Counted from the first letter of the stretch, positions 33,820-42,979 are shown. The stretch: DNA of 64,000 nt from VAZQ01 sp963725065 (GCA_963725065.1 CAVRXD010000038.1:1-64000), one strand, 5' to 3'. Made by a program: numbers and translations. The notes: generated from the sequence alone by a model not told the origin.

Positions 33820-35187
33820 TTGCTCAAACCCCTGACCACCTTGGCCGCGCTTGCAATCGTTGCAAGCGGGCTTGTCGGCGCTGTCGCAACTGCCATCGCC
33901 GGTGCGCCGCAGATCACCCATTTCACCTTGTCCAACGGGCTCGAGGTCGTGGTGATTCCCGATCACCGCGCGCCGGTCGTGACCCACATGCTCTGGTACA
34001 AGGTCGGCTCCGCCGATGAGACGCCGGGCAAGTCGGGTCTCGCCCATTTCCTTGAACACCTGATGTTCAAGGGCACCGAAAAGAACCCGTCCGGACGCTT
34101 CTCGCAGGTCGTCGCCACCATCGGCGGCCAGGAGAACGCGTTCACTTCAGCCGACTACACCGGCTACTTCCAGCGGGTGCCGCGCGACAAGCTCAAGGCC
34201 ATGATGGAGTTCGAGGCCGACCGGATGACCGGCCTCGAGCTTACCGACGACGTGGTGCGTCCCGAGCTCAACGTCGTGCTGGAAGAGCAGAACATGCGGG
34301 TCGCCAACAATCCCGCGGCGCGGCTCGGCGAACAGATGGACGCAGCGCTCTACCTGAACCATCCCTACGGCAGGCCCGTGATCGGCTGGCGGCACGAAAT
34401 CGAACAACTCAACCGCGAAGGCGCGCTCGAGTTCTATCGCCGCTTCTATGCACCCAACAACGCGATCCTGGTGGTGGCCGGCGACGTGACCGCCGACGAG
34501 GTTCGCACCATGGCCGAAGAGACCTACGGCAAGGTGCCGCGCTTCGCCGAGATCAAGCCGCGGCTTCGCCCGCAGGAACCGGCTCAACAGGCCGCGCGCA
34601 CCGTGACGCTGGCCGACCCGCGCGTCACCCAGCCGAGCGTCAGCCGCTACTATCTCGCTCCCTCGAGCCTGAAGGCGCGGCCGGGCGAGAGTGAAGCGAT
34701 TGACGTGCTTGCGCATATCCTGGGCCGCGGCTCGAACAGCCGGCTTTATCAGAAGCTGGTGGTCGACAAGAATATCGCGGTGAACGCCGGCGCGAGCTAC
34801 GACGGCACCACGGTCGACAACACGCGCTTCGGCGTCTACGGCACGCCGAAGCCCGGAACCACGCTCCCGCAGCTCGAGCAGGCGATCGACGTCGTCATCG
34901 ACGATCTCATTGAGCACGGTGTGACCGCGGAGGAGCTCGAGCGGGCAAAGAGCCGCATGATCGCCGACTCCGTCTATGCCAATGACAATCAGCGCATGAT
35001 GGCGCAGTGGTACGGCGCATCCTTGGCCACGGGGGCGACAGTGGACGAGGTCCGCACCTGGCCCGACCGCATCCGCCTCGTCACCGCCGAGGCCGTGCGG
35101 GATGCCGCGCGACGCTGGCTCGACAAGCAGCGCTCGGTCACCGGCTATCTGGTCAAGGACACCCGGCCCGAGGAGAAACGCTCGTGA
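33820..35187 (+). CDS. M16 family zinc metallopeptidase, active subunit
   Basis: Exported peptidase of 455 residues, pitrilysin/PqqL-like. A hydrophobic leader (about 5-28) predicts periplasmic location. The inverted zinc motif HxxEH is intact: His76, Glu79, His80 in AHFLEHLMFKGT, with the distal glutamate expected in NVVLEEQN. The second half is the inactive repeat domain. Start is TTG at 33820, next to the end of a GC-rich leader, so the exact start is uncertain. It overlaps the next M16 gene by four bases (GTGA), which indicates a coupled heterodimer with the non-catalytic partner. Confidence 0.92.
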   Translation: MLKPLTTLAALAIVASGLVGAVATAIAGAPQITHFTLSNGLEVVVIPDHRAPVVTHMLWYKVGSADETPGKSGLAHFLEHLMFKGTEKNPSGRFSQVVATIGGQENAFTSADYTGYFQRVPRDKLKAMMEFEADRMTGLELTDDVVRPELNVVLEEQNMRVANNPAARLGEQMDAALYLNHPYGRPVIGWRHEIEQLNREGALEFYRRFYAPNNAILVVAGDVTADEVRTMAEETYGKVPRFAEIKPRLRPQEPAQQAARTVTLADPRVTQPSVSRYYLAPSSLKARPGESEAIDVLAHILGRGSNSRLYQKLVVDKNIAVNAGASYDGTTVDNTRFGVYGTPKPGTTLPQLEQAIDVVIDDLIEHGVTAEELERAKSRMIADSVYANDNQRMMAQWYGASLATGATVDEVRTWPDRIRLVTAEAVRDAARRWLDKQRSVTGYLVKDTRPEEKRS

Positions 35188-36596
35188 ACGCTTTTGCTTT
35201 TCTCCGCAATAAGGGCGCACGCGCGCTGACCGCGCTTGTCGCCGGCATCGGGTTGTGGCTTGCCGCCCCGGCGGCGCAGGCAATGACCATCGAGCGGGTG
35301 GTGAGCCCGGGCGGCATCGAGGCGTGGCTGGTGTACGACTCCGCGCTGCCGTTGATCGCCATGGAATTTGCGGTCCTCGGCAGCGCCGACCAGGACCCAC
35401 CGGGAAAACCGGGCGTCGCCAACATGGCGACCAGCCTGCTCGACGAGGGCGCGGGCCCGTTCGACGCTGCGGCCTTCCAAGGCCGGCTCGAGAGCAAGGC
35501 GATCGAGCTCAGCTTCCGCTCCGGGCGCGACTATTTGCGCGGGACGTTGCGTACGCTCAAGGAAAACCGCGACGAAGCATTCGACTTCCTTCGGCTTGCG
35601 TTGACCGAGCCGCGCTTCGATGCCGCGGCGGTCGAGCGCACGCGCGCACAGATCATGTCGCGGCTGCAGCGCGATGCAGTGAGCCCAAACGACATTGCGA
35701 GCCGGACCTGGTGGGCGACGGCCTTCCCCGACCATCCCTATGGCCAACCGGTCAACGGCACGGTCGAATCGCTTCCCGGCATCACAATCGATGATCTCAA
35801 GTCGTACACCCGTCGCGTGCTGGCGCGGGACGGTCTCAAGATCGCGGTCGTGGGCGACATCGACGCCGCGACCGTGGGCATTTTGCTCGATCGCACCTTC
35901 GGCGCGCTGCCGGCCAAAGCCAAGCTCCAGCCGGTCGCCTATGCCGTGCCGCAGGGGCTCGGACGGCGCATCGTCACCCCTCTCGATGTGCCGCAGTCGG
36001 TGGTGAATTTCGGCGGCCCAGGGATTGCCCGCGATGATCGCGACTTCATGGCCGCCTACATCATCAACCATATCCTCGGCGGCGGCTCGTTCTCGTCGCG
36101 CCTCTATCGCGAGGTACGCGAGAAGCGCGGCCTCGCCTACGGGGTTTCCGACAGCCTGATCTGGCTCAATTATGCCTCGCTGCTGCTCGGCAGCACCGCG
36201 ACCCGCGCGGATGCCACCGGTCAGACCATCGACATCATCGAGCAGGAGATTCGCAGGCTGGCCGCGGAAGGACCGACCGAGGAGGAGTTCGCGAAGGCGA
36301 AAACCTATCTCAAGGGGTCGTTCGCGCTGGGCCTCGACACCTCGAACCGGATTGCGAGCCAGCTGGTACAGATGCAGCTCGACAAACTCGGCATCGACTA
36401 TATCGAGCGCCGTCCTGCCCTTATCGACGCCGTGACCCTCGACGATGCCAGGCGGGTGGCCAAGCGATTGCTCGACCCGGGTCTCCTCGTCACCGTCGTC
36501 GGCCGCCCGGAAGGCGTCAGCTCGACGCAGGGCGGCGTCGCCGCATCGCCCAGCCCTGTCGCCAAGCCGGGACAATCACCGGCGAGCCGGGAATAA
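35184..36596 (+). CDS. M16 family peptidase-like protein, non-catalytic subunit
   Basis: A 470-residue exported partner of the preceding peptidase (leader about 8-33, ending APAAQA-MTI). At the place of the zinc motif the sequence reads GVANMATSLLDEGAG, so HxxEH is absent and it cannot bind zinc there. The C-terminal half keeps the conserved substrate-binding Arg/Tyr pattern LYREVREKRGLAYGV. In M16B heterodimers one subunit supplies zinc and the other this R/Y pair. Start is GTG at 35184, overlapping the previous stop. The Pro/Ser-rich tail (from about 445) is disordered. Confidence 0.92.
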   Translation: MNAFAFLRNKGARALTALVAGIGLWLAAPAAQAMTIERVVSPGGIEAWLVYDSALPLIAMEFAVLGSADQDPPGKPGVANMATSLLDEGAGPFDAAAFQGRLESKAIELSFRSGRDYLRGTLRTLKENRDEAFDFLRLALTEPRFDAAAVERTRAQIMSRLQRDAVSPNDIASRTWWATAFPDHPYGQPVNGTVESLPGITIDDLKSYTRRVLARDGLKIAVVGDIDAATVGILLDRTFGALPAKAKLQPVAYAVPQGLGRRIVTPLDVPQSVVNFGGPGIARDDRDFMAAYIINHILGGGSFSSRLYREVREKRGLAYGVSDSLIWLNYASLLLGSTATRADATGQTIDIIEQEIRRLAAEGPTEEEFAKAKTYLKGSFALGLDTSNRIASQLVQMQLDKLGIDYIERRPALIDAVTLDDARRVAKRLLDPGLLVTVVGRPEGVSSTQGGVAASPSPVAKPGQSPASRE

Positions 36597-36649
36597 TCCG
36601 CCGCCCGATCGCGGCGGCGAACGACCGTGAGCGGCGCCGCAGCCATGCT

Positions 36650-36837
36650 AAAGCGGTTCCCGCTCGAATGGATGCAAGATGGTTGGCACGGTCTCTCCTC
36701 CGTCATTGCCGGGCTTGACCCGGCAATCCATCTTCTTTGCAAAACGCTTTTGCGAAGCGGATGGACCCGCGGGTCAAGCCCGCGGGTGACGCCGGAGAAT
36801 GGGTAAGCGCCGAACCAATACGAATGGGAACCGCTTT
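36650..36837. repeat. Composite palindromic intergenic repeat
   Basis: Outer arms AAAGCGGTTCCC (36650-36661) and GGGAACCGCTTT (36826-36837) are perfect inverted copies of each other. Inside are CGTCATTGCCGGGCTTGACC with its own CCGGCAATCC partner and GATGGACCCGCGGGTCAAGC with CCCGCGGGTGACG, the CGTCAT...GTGACG element I know from many Rhizobiales intergenic regions. No coding potential. It lies after the M16 operon and before arfB. Confidence 0.8.
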
Positions 36838-36909
36838 AGTGTCCCAATTCCGAAGTTCGCATCATTGCGCGGCACACTCGTTTGCGAACTTCGGAATCAA
36901 AGGGACACT
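36838..36909. repeat. AGTGTCCC palindromic repeat, complete copy
   Basis: AGTGTCCCAATTCCGAAGTT (36838-36857, continuing CGCA) is mirrored by TGCGAACTTCGGAAT and GGGACACT (36883-36909). The arms pair with only a few unpaired bases, and a loop of about 21 bases separates them. It abuts the composite repeat at 36650-36837 directly. A degenerate relative lies at 10630 between moaD and moaE, so this is a dispersed element rather than a unique terminator. Confidence 0.8.
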
Positions 36910-36954
36910 AGCAATCTATGATTCTAGTGCGGTTTTTTGGACTATGGTGGCGGC

Positions 36955-37377
36955 ATGATCCGCGTCACCAGCAGCATCGCCATCGACGACGACGAGTTGG
37001 ATGAAAGCTTCGTCCGCGCCTCGGGGCCGGGCGGGCAGAATGTCAACAAGCTCTCGAGCGCCGTTCAGCTGCGTTTCGATGTGCGCCGCTCGCCCAACCT
37101 TCCCAATGACGTGCGCGCCCGGCTCGAGCGCCTCGCCGGCAGCCGCCTCACCCGCGACGGCGTGCTGATCATCAGCGCACAGCGCCATCGCACCCAGGAG
37201 CGCAACCGCCAGGACGCGCGCGACCGTCTGATCGAATTGATCCAGCGCGCAGCGATAGCGCCGATTCCGCGGCGCGCCACCAGGCCGACCGCGGGCTCGC
37301 GCCAGCGCAGGCTGGACTCCAAGAAGCGTCGCTCCTCCATCAAGGGCTTGCGGCAGGCCAAGCCAGCCCCGGAGTAG
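36955..37377 (+). CDS. arfB: Alternative ribosome-rescue factor B (peptidyl-tRNA hydrolase, YaeJ/ICT1 type)
   Basis: Releases peptides from ribosomes stalled without a stop codon. The 140-residue protein is of the single-domain class with the catalytic GGQ at 26-28 (SFVRASGPGGQNVNKLSSAV) and a highly basic C-terminal tail (about 95-137, RRATRPTAGSRQRRLDSKKR) that reads the empty mRNA channel. It lacks the codon-recognition domains of RF1/RF2. The ATG at 36955 is chosen because homologous proteins begin MIRVTSSI-like. It precedes a Bug-type gene by five bases. Confidence 0.92.
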   Translation: MIRVTSSIAIDDDELDESFVRASGPGGQNVNKLSSAVQLRFDVRRSPNLPNDVRARLERLAGSRLTRDGVLIISAQRHRTQERNRQDARDRLIELIQRAAIAPIPRRATRPTAGSRQRRLDSKKRRSSIKGLRQAKPAPE

Positions 37378-37382
37378 GATGA

Positions 37383-38399
37383 ATGGCATTGAAGCTCGCG
37401 GTCTTCATCGCCGCCGCGCTCGGCCTGCCGTCGCTCCCGTGCGCCGCCCAGGAGGTGGCCGATTTCTACAAGGGCAAGCAAATCGCCATCGTGGTGGGCT
37501 TTACGCCTGGCGGAAGCTCGAGCCTTTATGCCCAGGCGCTCGCCCGTCACATGGGACGCTACCTTCCGGGCAGTCCGAATCTGATCGTGCAGCACGTGCC
37601 CGGCGCGGGCGGACTGGTGGCGGCCAATAACGTCTACAACACCGCGCCGCGCGACGGCACCACGTTCGCGATCACCGGCCGCACCGTCGCGATCGAGCCG
37701 CTCCTCGGCAACAAGAACGCCAAGTTCGATGCCCGCCAATTCAACTGGATCGGCACCGCCAATGTCGAATACACGACCTGCGCCCTGTGGCACACCGCAA
37801 AGGTGAAGACGCTGCAGGACGCCCTCACCACAGAAGCCATTGTCGGCGGGTCCGGCGCTGATGCAACCGAGGTCGTGTTTCCGAAGGCAGCGAACAAGCT
37901 CGTCGGAACGAAGTTCAAGGTCGTGCTGGGTTATCCCGGGTCCACCGAAATCCTGCTGGCGATGGAGCGAGGCGAGGTGGAAGGCTTCTGCGGGATCGGC
38001 TGGACCTTCCTCAAGCTGCGCAAAGGCGACTGGCTCAAGGACAAGAAGATCAACATCCTTTACCAGATGTCGCTCGAGAAGCACCCGGAGCTGCCCGACG
38101 TCCCGGCCATCATCGACTACGCCAAGACGTCCGACGACCGCAAGGTTTTCGAATTCCTGTTCGCACCGCAGGAGATGGGGCGGCCGTTCTTCGCGCCGCC
38201 TGGCGTCCCGACGGAGCGCGTGCGTGCCCTGCGCGAGGCCTTTGCGCAGACCTTGAAGGACCCGCAATTTCTCGCCGACGCGGAAAAGATGGGCGTCGAG
38301 GTGCAGCATGTCGGCGGCGAGCAGATCCATATGCTGGTGGAACGCATCTATGCGTCGCCGCCGGAGGTGATCACTCGGGCCAGGGCAGTGGCGGAGTAG
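37383..38399 (+). CDS. Bug/TctC-type periplasmic solute-binding protein
   Basis: A 338-residue exported binding protein with signal peptide MALKLAVFIAAALGLPSLPC and cleavage near CAA-QEV. The TctC fold is recognised from KQIAIVVGFTPGGSSSLYAQ, the first ligand loop (VQHVPGAGGLVAANNVYN), and APRDGTTFAI. It differs clearly from the other Bug proteins in the window (YKGKQ start, no YRGxGPA motif, GYPGSTEILLAMERGEVEG instead). No TctA or TctB membrane partner is nearby. Ligand unknown; carboxylates are usual for the family. It sits five bases after arfB. Confidence 0.88.
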   Translation: MALKLAVFIAAALGLPSLPCAAQEVADFYKGKQIAIVVGFTPGGSSSLYAQALARHMGRYLPGSPNLIVQHVPGAGGLVAANNVYNTAPRDGTTFAITGRTVAIEPLLGNKNAKFDARQFNWIGTANVEYTTCALWHTAKVKTLQDALTTEAIVGGSGADATEVVFPKAANKLVGTKFKVVLGYPGSTEILLAMERGEVEGFCGIGWTFLKLRKGDWLKDKKINILYQMSLEKHPELPDVPAIIDYAKTSDDRKVFEFLFAPQEMGRPFFAPPGVPTERVRALREAFAQTLKDPQFLADAEKMGVEVQHVGGEQIHMLVERIYASPPEVITRARAVAE

Positions 38400-38501
38400 C
38401 GATCGCCGGAGGTCGCAGCCGAGCAGCCGGCTTCGCGCGGCATTCCGGGACCGATACACTGGGCTGTCCCAATGCGCCGATTCGCCCCCAAGGTGCCGTA
38501 G

Positions 38502-40346
38502 ATGCCCGTCCGCCAGCTTTCCGAAGGCATCGTCAACCGCATCGCCGCGGGCGAGGTGGTGGAGCGGCCGGCAAGCGTCGTGAAGGAACTGGTCGAGAAC
38601 GCGCTCGATGCCGGCGCATCGCGCATCGAGGTTCTGACCGACGGCGGGGGCCGCAGGCTGATCCACGTCAGCGATGACGGCGCCGGCATGACGCGCGACG
38701 ATCTCGCGCTCGCGGTCGAGCGCCACGCCACCTCGAAGCTGCCGGACGACGACCTGCTCGATATCCGCACGCTTGGCTTTCGCGGCGAGGCCTTGCCCTC
38801 GATCGGCGCGGTCGCGCGTCTCACCATCACCACGCGACACGCCGGCGAGCCGCACCCCTGGGCGATCACGGTCGACGCCGGCGAGAAAGCGCAGATCAAG
38901 CCCGGCGCTCTCGGCGGCGGCACCCGCGTCGAGGTGCGCGACCTGTTCTACGCAACGCCGGCGCGGCTCAAGTTTCTCAAGAGCGACCGCAGTGAAGGCG
39001 AAGCGATTCGCGACGTGGTACGCCGCCTGGCCATGAGCCGACCCGATGTGGCCTTCACCCTCGCGGGCGAGGAGCGCGCTCCGGTGAGCTGGGCGTCGGC
39101 ACTCCCCGGCGCGCCCGGGCATCTCGCGCGCCTCTCCGACATTCTCGGCGCCGAGTTCCGCGCCAACGCGGTGGAGGTGCGCGGCGGACGCGAAGGGCTT
39201 GCGATCGAGGGCTTTGCGGCACTGCCCACGCTCACTCGTGCCAACTCACTCGGGCAATATCTGTTCGTCAACGGCCGGCCGGTGCGCGACAAGCTCCTGA
39301 TCGGCGTGGTGCGCGCCGCCTATGCCGACTATCTGCCGCGCGACCGGCATCCGATCGTGGCGTTGTTTGTCACGGTCGATCCCCACGAAGTTGACGTCAA
39401 TGTGCATCCGGCAAAAGCGGAAGTGCGTTTCCGCGATCCCGGCCTGGTGCGCAGCCTGCTCATTCGCGCCCTGCAGGAGGCGCTCGCGCGTGACGGCCAA
39501 CGCGCCGCGACCACGGGCGGCAGCGCAACCATCGCCGCATTGCGGCCTGCCGCGATGCCGTGGCGTGGGACTTCGGGCGGCACCGGCGGCGCGTGGGATT
39601 GGCGGCGCTCACCATCGCGGCCAACCGATGCGCAGGGCTTCGCCATGCCCGTGCGCGGCGGCGCCATGTCAGGCTTGGCGGAGGCGGCCCAAGCGGCCTT
39701 CGATGTGGGTCAGCCTGCCGCCGACGCGCGCGTCGAGGTCGGCGAGCCCGCACCCGAGCTGCTCGATCAACCGCTTGGCGCTGCCCGCGCGCAGGTGCAC
39801 GAGACCTATATCGTCGCGCAAACGCGCGATGGCATTGTCATCGTCGACCAGCACGCCGCGCACGAGCGCATCGTCTACGAACGGCTGAAGGCGGCGCTCG
39901 CGCGCGCCGGCATCGCTCGCCAGATCCTGCTGATCCCCGAGATCGTCGAGCTCGACGAGGCCGACGTCGAGCGGCTGGTTGCGCGCGCCGACGAACTTGC
40001 GCGCTACGGCCTGGTCATCGAGCCGTTCGGCCCCGGCGCCGTTGCCGTGCGCGAGACTCCTTCGCTGCTGGGCGAGATCGACGCTCAGGCGCTGGTGCGC
40101 AATCTCTCCGAACACATGGCGGAATGGGACGAAGCGCTTCCGCTCGAGCGCCGCCTGATGCATGTCGCCGCCACCATGGCCTGCCACGGCTCGGTGCGTG
40201 CGGGCCGCCGCCTCAAGCCTGATGAAATGAACGCGCTGCTACGCGAAATGGAAGCGACGCCCAATTCCGGGCAGTGCAATCACGGCCGGCCGACCTACGT
40301 CGAATTGAAGCTCGGGGACATCGAGCGGCTGTTCGGACGGCGCTAG
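38502..40346 (+). CDS. mutL: DNA mismatch repair protein MutL, endonuclease type
   Basis: Couples MutS recognition to strand incision. The 614-residue protein has the GHKL ATPase domain: VVKELVENALDAGA, DDGAGMTRDDL, FRGEALPSIGAVARL and GGGTRVEVRDLFYATPARL. After a Pro/Gly-rich linker (about 345-415), the C-terminal domain carries the metal-dependent nuclease motif DQHA(x)2E(x)4E as DQHAAHERIVYE, beginning at about residue 449, plus ACHGSVRAGRRL and QCNHGRPTYVEL. This marks an endonuclease MutL as in bacteria without MutH. The start at 38502 follows a short leader. Confidence 0.96.
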   Translation: MPVRQLSEGIVNRIAAGEVVERPASVVKELVENALDAGASRIEVLTDGGGRRLIHVSDDGAGMTRDDLALAVERHATSKLPDDDLLDIRTLGFRGEALPSIGAVARLTITTRHAGEPHPWAITVDAGEKAQIKPGALGGGTRVEVRDLFYATPARLKFLKSDRSEGEAIRDVVRRLAMSRPDVAFTLAGEERAPVSWASALPGAPGHLARLSDILGAEFRANAVEVRGGREGLAIEGFAALPTLTRANSLGQYLFVNGRPVRDKLLIGVVRAAYADYLPRDRHPIVALFVTVDPHEVDVNVHPAKAEVRFRDPGLVRSLLIRALQEALARDGQRAATTGGSATIAALRPAAMPWRGTSGGTGGAWDWRRSPSRPTDAQGFAMPVRGGAMSGLAEAAQAAFDVGQPAADARVEVGEPAPELLDQPLGAARAQVHETYIVAQTRDGIVIVDQHAAHERIVYERLKAALARAGIARQILLIPEIVELDEADVERLVARADELARYGLVIEPFGPGAVAVRETPSLLGEIDAQALVRNLSEHMAEWDEALPLERRLMHVAATMACHGSVRAGRRLKPDEMNALLREMEATPNSGQCNHGRPTYVELKLGDIERLFGRR

Positions 40347-40431
40347 AGCAGTTCCGTCGAAGCGGAAATCGACGCGAGCCGAAGGCGCTCGGAGGAGGGT
40401 CATCTTCGGCGCGCGATAACCCTCACCCCAA

Positions 40432-40454
40432 CCCTCCCCCTTTCTGGGGGAGGG
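40432..40454. repeat. CCCTCCCCC/GGGGGAGGG hairpin after mutL
   Basis: A perfect 9-base stem CCCTCCCCC (40432-40440) and GGGGGAGGG (40446-40454) around TTTCT lies within the sequence CTCACCCCAACCCTCCCCC, a dispersed intergenic hairpin found in many alphaproteobacteria (from memory). No T-run follows. It may terminate mutL transcription. Confidence 0.65.
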
Positions 40455-40516
40455 AGCGCACCGAGTGTGCGGCACGACCCTGCGTCCAATTCACAGGGAT
40501 CCACTTTAATATCAGA

Positions 40517-41526
40517 ATGGAATCATCCCCCGCTGATCTGTGCATGGAAGGGCTCGGCATGGAACCGTTACCGAAAGGCGCTAACTTCGTGCGCGCCAAG
40601 ACGCTGTGGGAGATCGGCCTGCAAATCGCCGGCAATCCGGCGACGCCCTATGGCGGCAACCGCGACATGGTCATCATCGTCGGCAGCGGCTCCGGCGCCG
40701 CCTTCCGGCCAAGCCTGCGGCTCGCCACCGGCTCCGCCATTCTCGCCGAGGAAGTATCGAAGGGCGGCGGCGTCGATCTCGCCTTCGTCAATCCCTCGGC
40801 GCTACTCACGCAAGCCTATCGCGGCGTCGGCCTGTTCCGCGCGCCGCTGCCCGTGCGCATCGTCGCGGTCTATCCGAGCTGGGACCGTTTCGTGTTCATG
40901 GTCCACCCGCGCACCGGAATCCGCTCGCTCGCCGACATCAAGGCCAAGCGCCATCCGCTGCGCGTCTCGGTGCGCGAGGATCCCACCCATTCGACGCCGT
41001 TCTGATCGAGCAGGCGTTCGCGCTGCACGGCTTTGCCCTCAAGGATATCGAATCCTGGGGCGGCCGCCTCGTGACCTGCGGCGGGCCGTCCGACGTTCGC
41101 CGCCTCGCGCCACTCGCCCGCGGCGAGATCGACGCAGTATTCGACGAGGGCATCAAGGTCTGGCTCGAGGAGGCGCTGGCGGCCGGTCTCGCGCCGATCG
41201 AGCTCGAGGCGAGCGAGTTCGAAGCCATGGGGCGGCTGGGATGGCGCAAGGTCGCGCTTCCAAAAGCGCGTTTCCCTGCCCTCGCGCACGACGTCGACAC
41301 GCTTGATTTCAGCGGCTGGCCGATCTACGCCAACGCGTCGCTTCCCGACGATGTCGCCTACGACGTCTGCGCTGCGCTCGCCGCGCGCGAAGCGGAGATC
41401 CCCTGGGAGAAGGGAGCGAGCACCACCGCGGTACACTTGGGGCGCGAGAGCGAGACCACGCCGATGGACGTTCCACTCCATCCGGGCGCAGCGCGTTGGT
41501 ACCGCGAGCACGGGCAAGCAGATTGA
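40517..41526 (+). pseudogene. TAXI-family TRAP solute-binding-like protein, one frameshift, no signal peptide
   Basis: The first part (from ATG at 40517, stop at 41003-41005) has TAXI-type binding protein features: MVIIVGSGSGAAFRPSLRLA, KGGGVDLAFVNPSALLTQAY and FVFMVHPRTGIRSLADIKA. After VREDPTHST the frame is lost at about 40996-41005. It resumes in another frame as VLIEQAFALHGFALKDIESW ... GEIDAVFDEGIKVW to a stop at 41526. One missing base would restore a protein of about 336 residues. No export signal precedes the binding domain, which is unusual for a binding protein. Alternative internal starts are at 40544 and 40559. Real mutation or assembly error cannot be decided here. Confidence 0.75.
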
Positions 41527-41590
41527 GCGCCGGCAAATCGCAAACGGCACGACCTCATTCTTTGTACGCTGATACGGCGGATATCGGGAC

Positions 41591-42820
41591 ATGCCGATGG
41601 GGAAAGAAAAAGATGCCGCGGGCACGGCTGGCGTGCCAAGAGGCAACGCGCGCGAGGTGCTCGCGGTATTCCTGCGGCTCGGCCTCACCTCGTTCGGCGG
41701 ACCGATCGCGCATCTCGGCTATTTTCACGACGAGTTCGTCGTGCGGCGGCGATGGCTCGACGAAAAGACCTACGCCGACCTGGTGGCGCTCTGTCAGTTC
41801 CTGCCCGGTCCGGCGAGCAGCCAGGTCGGTATCGCAATCGGCCTGTCGCGCGCAGGCTACCTCGGGTCGCTCGCGGCCTGGCTCGGCTTCACCTTGCCGT
41901 CAGCCGTTGCGCTCGCGCTGTTCGCCTATGGCGTCGAGGCCTTCGGTGGCGCGCTCGGCAGCGGCTGGCTGCACGGGCTCAAGGTCGTTGCCGTCGCCGT
42001 CGTGGCGCAGGCCGTGCTCTCGATGATGCGCACGCTCGCGCCCGACCGCGAGCGCGCCACGCTTGCCGTCGTCGCCGCCGCGCTCGTCCTGACGATTCCC
42101 TCGGCATGGGGACAGATCGGCGCCATCGTGCTGGGCGCCGCCGTCGGCCTTGTCGTGCTGCGCGGCGCGCCGCCGGTCGAGCATGGCACGCTTCCGCATC
42201 CCGTCAGCCGCAACGCCGGGCTTGTCGCGCTCGTGCTGTTCTTTGCGCTCCTGCTCGGCCTGCCGTTGCTGGCGGCCGCGTTCCCGAGCCAAGGCCTGAC
42301 GGTCTTCGAGGCATTCTACCGCGCCGGCTCGCTGGTCTTCGGCGGCGGCCATGTGGTGCTGCCGCTGTTGCAGGCCGCGGTCGTTCCCCCGGGCTGGGTC
42401 ACCAATGACGCGTTCCTCGCCGGCTATGGCGCTGCCCAGGCCGTGCCCGGGCCATTGTTCACGTTTGCCGCCTATCTCGGCGCGGTCATGAGCACGCAGC
42501 CCAACGGCTGGGCCGGCGCCCTGCTCTGCCTCGTCGCCATCTTCCTGCCGTCCTTCCTGCTCGTCATCGGCGCGCTTCCATTCTGGGATGCGCTACGCAA
42601 GCGCCGGTGGGCGCAATCCGCCTTGAGCGGCGTCAACGCCGCGGTGGTTGGGCTGCTGCTGGCAGCGCTCTATCAGCCGGTATGGACCGTGGGCATCACC
42701 AGTGCCGAGGATTTTGCGCTGGCGATCGCGGCATTTCTGCTGCTGTTCATGTGGCGGGCGCCGCCTTGGCTCGTGGTCATCCTCAGCGCTGCGGCTGGAG
42801 CGTTGATCACCAACCTCTGA
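41591..42820 (+). CDS. chrA: Chromate transporter, CHR family
   Basis: Polytopic inner-membrane protein of 409 residues, two-domain ChrA layout. Each half carries the family motifs: first half LTSFGGPIAHLGYFHDEF and CQFLPGPASSQVGIAIG, second half LVFGGGHVVLPLLQ and AAQAVPGPLFTFAAYLGA. ChrA exports chromate by proton-coupled antiport and gives chromate resistance; the family may also handle sulfate-like anions. No chrB regulator is next to it. It lies between the TAXI remnant and a tandem array of Bug proteins. Confidence 0.93.
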   Translation: MPMGKEKDAAGTAGVPRGNAREVLAVFLRLGLTSFGGPIAHLGYFHDEFVVRRRWLDEKTYADLVALCQFLPGPASSQVGIAIGLSRAGYLGSLAAWLGFTLPSAVALALFAYGVEAFGGALGSGWLHGLKVVAVAVVAQAVLSMMRTLAPDRERATLAVVAAALVLTIPSAWGQIGAIVLGAAVGLVVLRGAPPVEHGTLPHPVSRNAGLVALVLFFALLLGLPLLAAAFPSQGLTVFEAFYRAGSLVFGGGHVVLPLLQAAVVPPGWVTNDAFLAGYGAAQAVPGPLFTFAAYLGAVMSTQPNGWAGALLCLVAIFLPSFLLVIGALPFWDALRKRRWAQSALSGVNAAVVGLLLAALYQPVWTVGITSAEDFALAIAAFLLLFMWRAPPWLVVILSAAAGALITNL

Positions 42821-42979
42821 CGCCTGTGCCCGTGCGCTGCCGCAGGCGCGGAGGACGCGCCGCGTCACCTTGAGGTCGCCATACGTTACGAGCAGGACAG
42901 GGTCGGCGGGCGCCGCGACAAAGAAAACCTTGATCCCGCCGATGATGAGCGCGAGTGTCCGTCGAACAAGGAGAACGAC

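Noticed and set aside
35145..36575. Minus-strand open frame opposite the second M16 gene
   Set aside because: Shadow of a recognisable M16 protein.
37065..39122. Minus-strand open frame of nearly 700 codons opposite arfB, a Bug gene and mutL
   Set aside because: It spans three well-supported plus-strand genes, and its product shows no domain.
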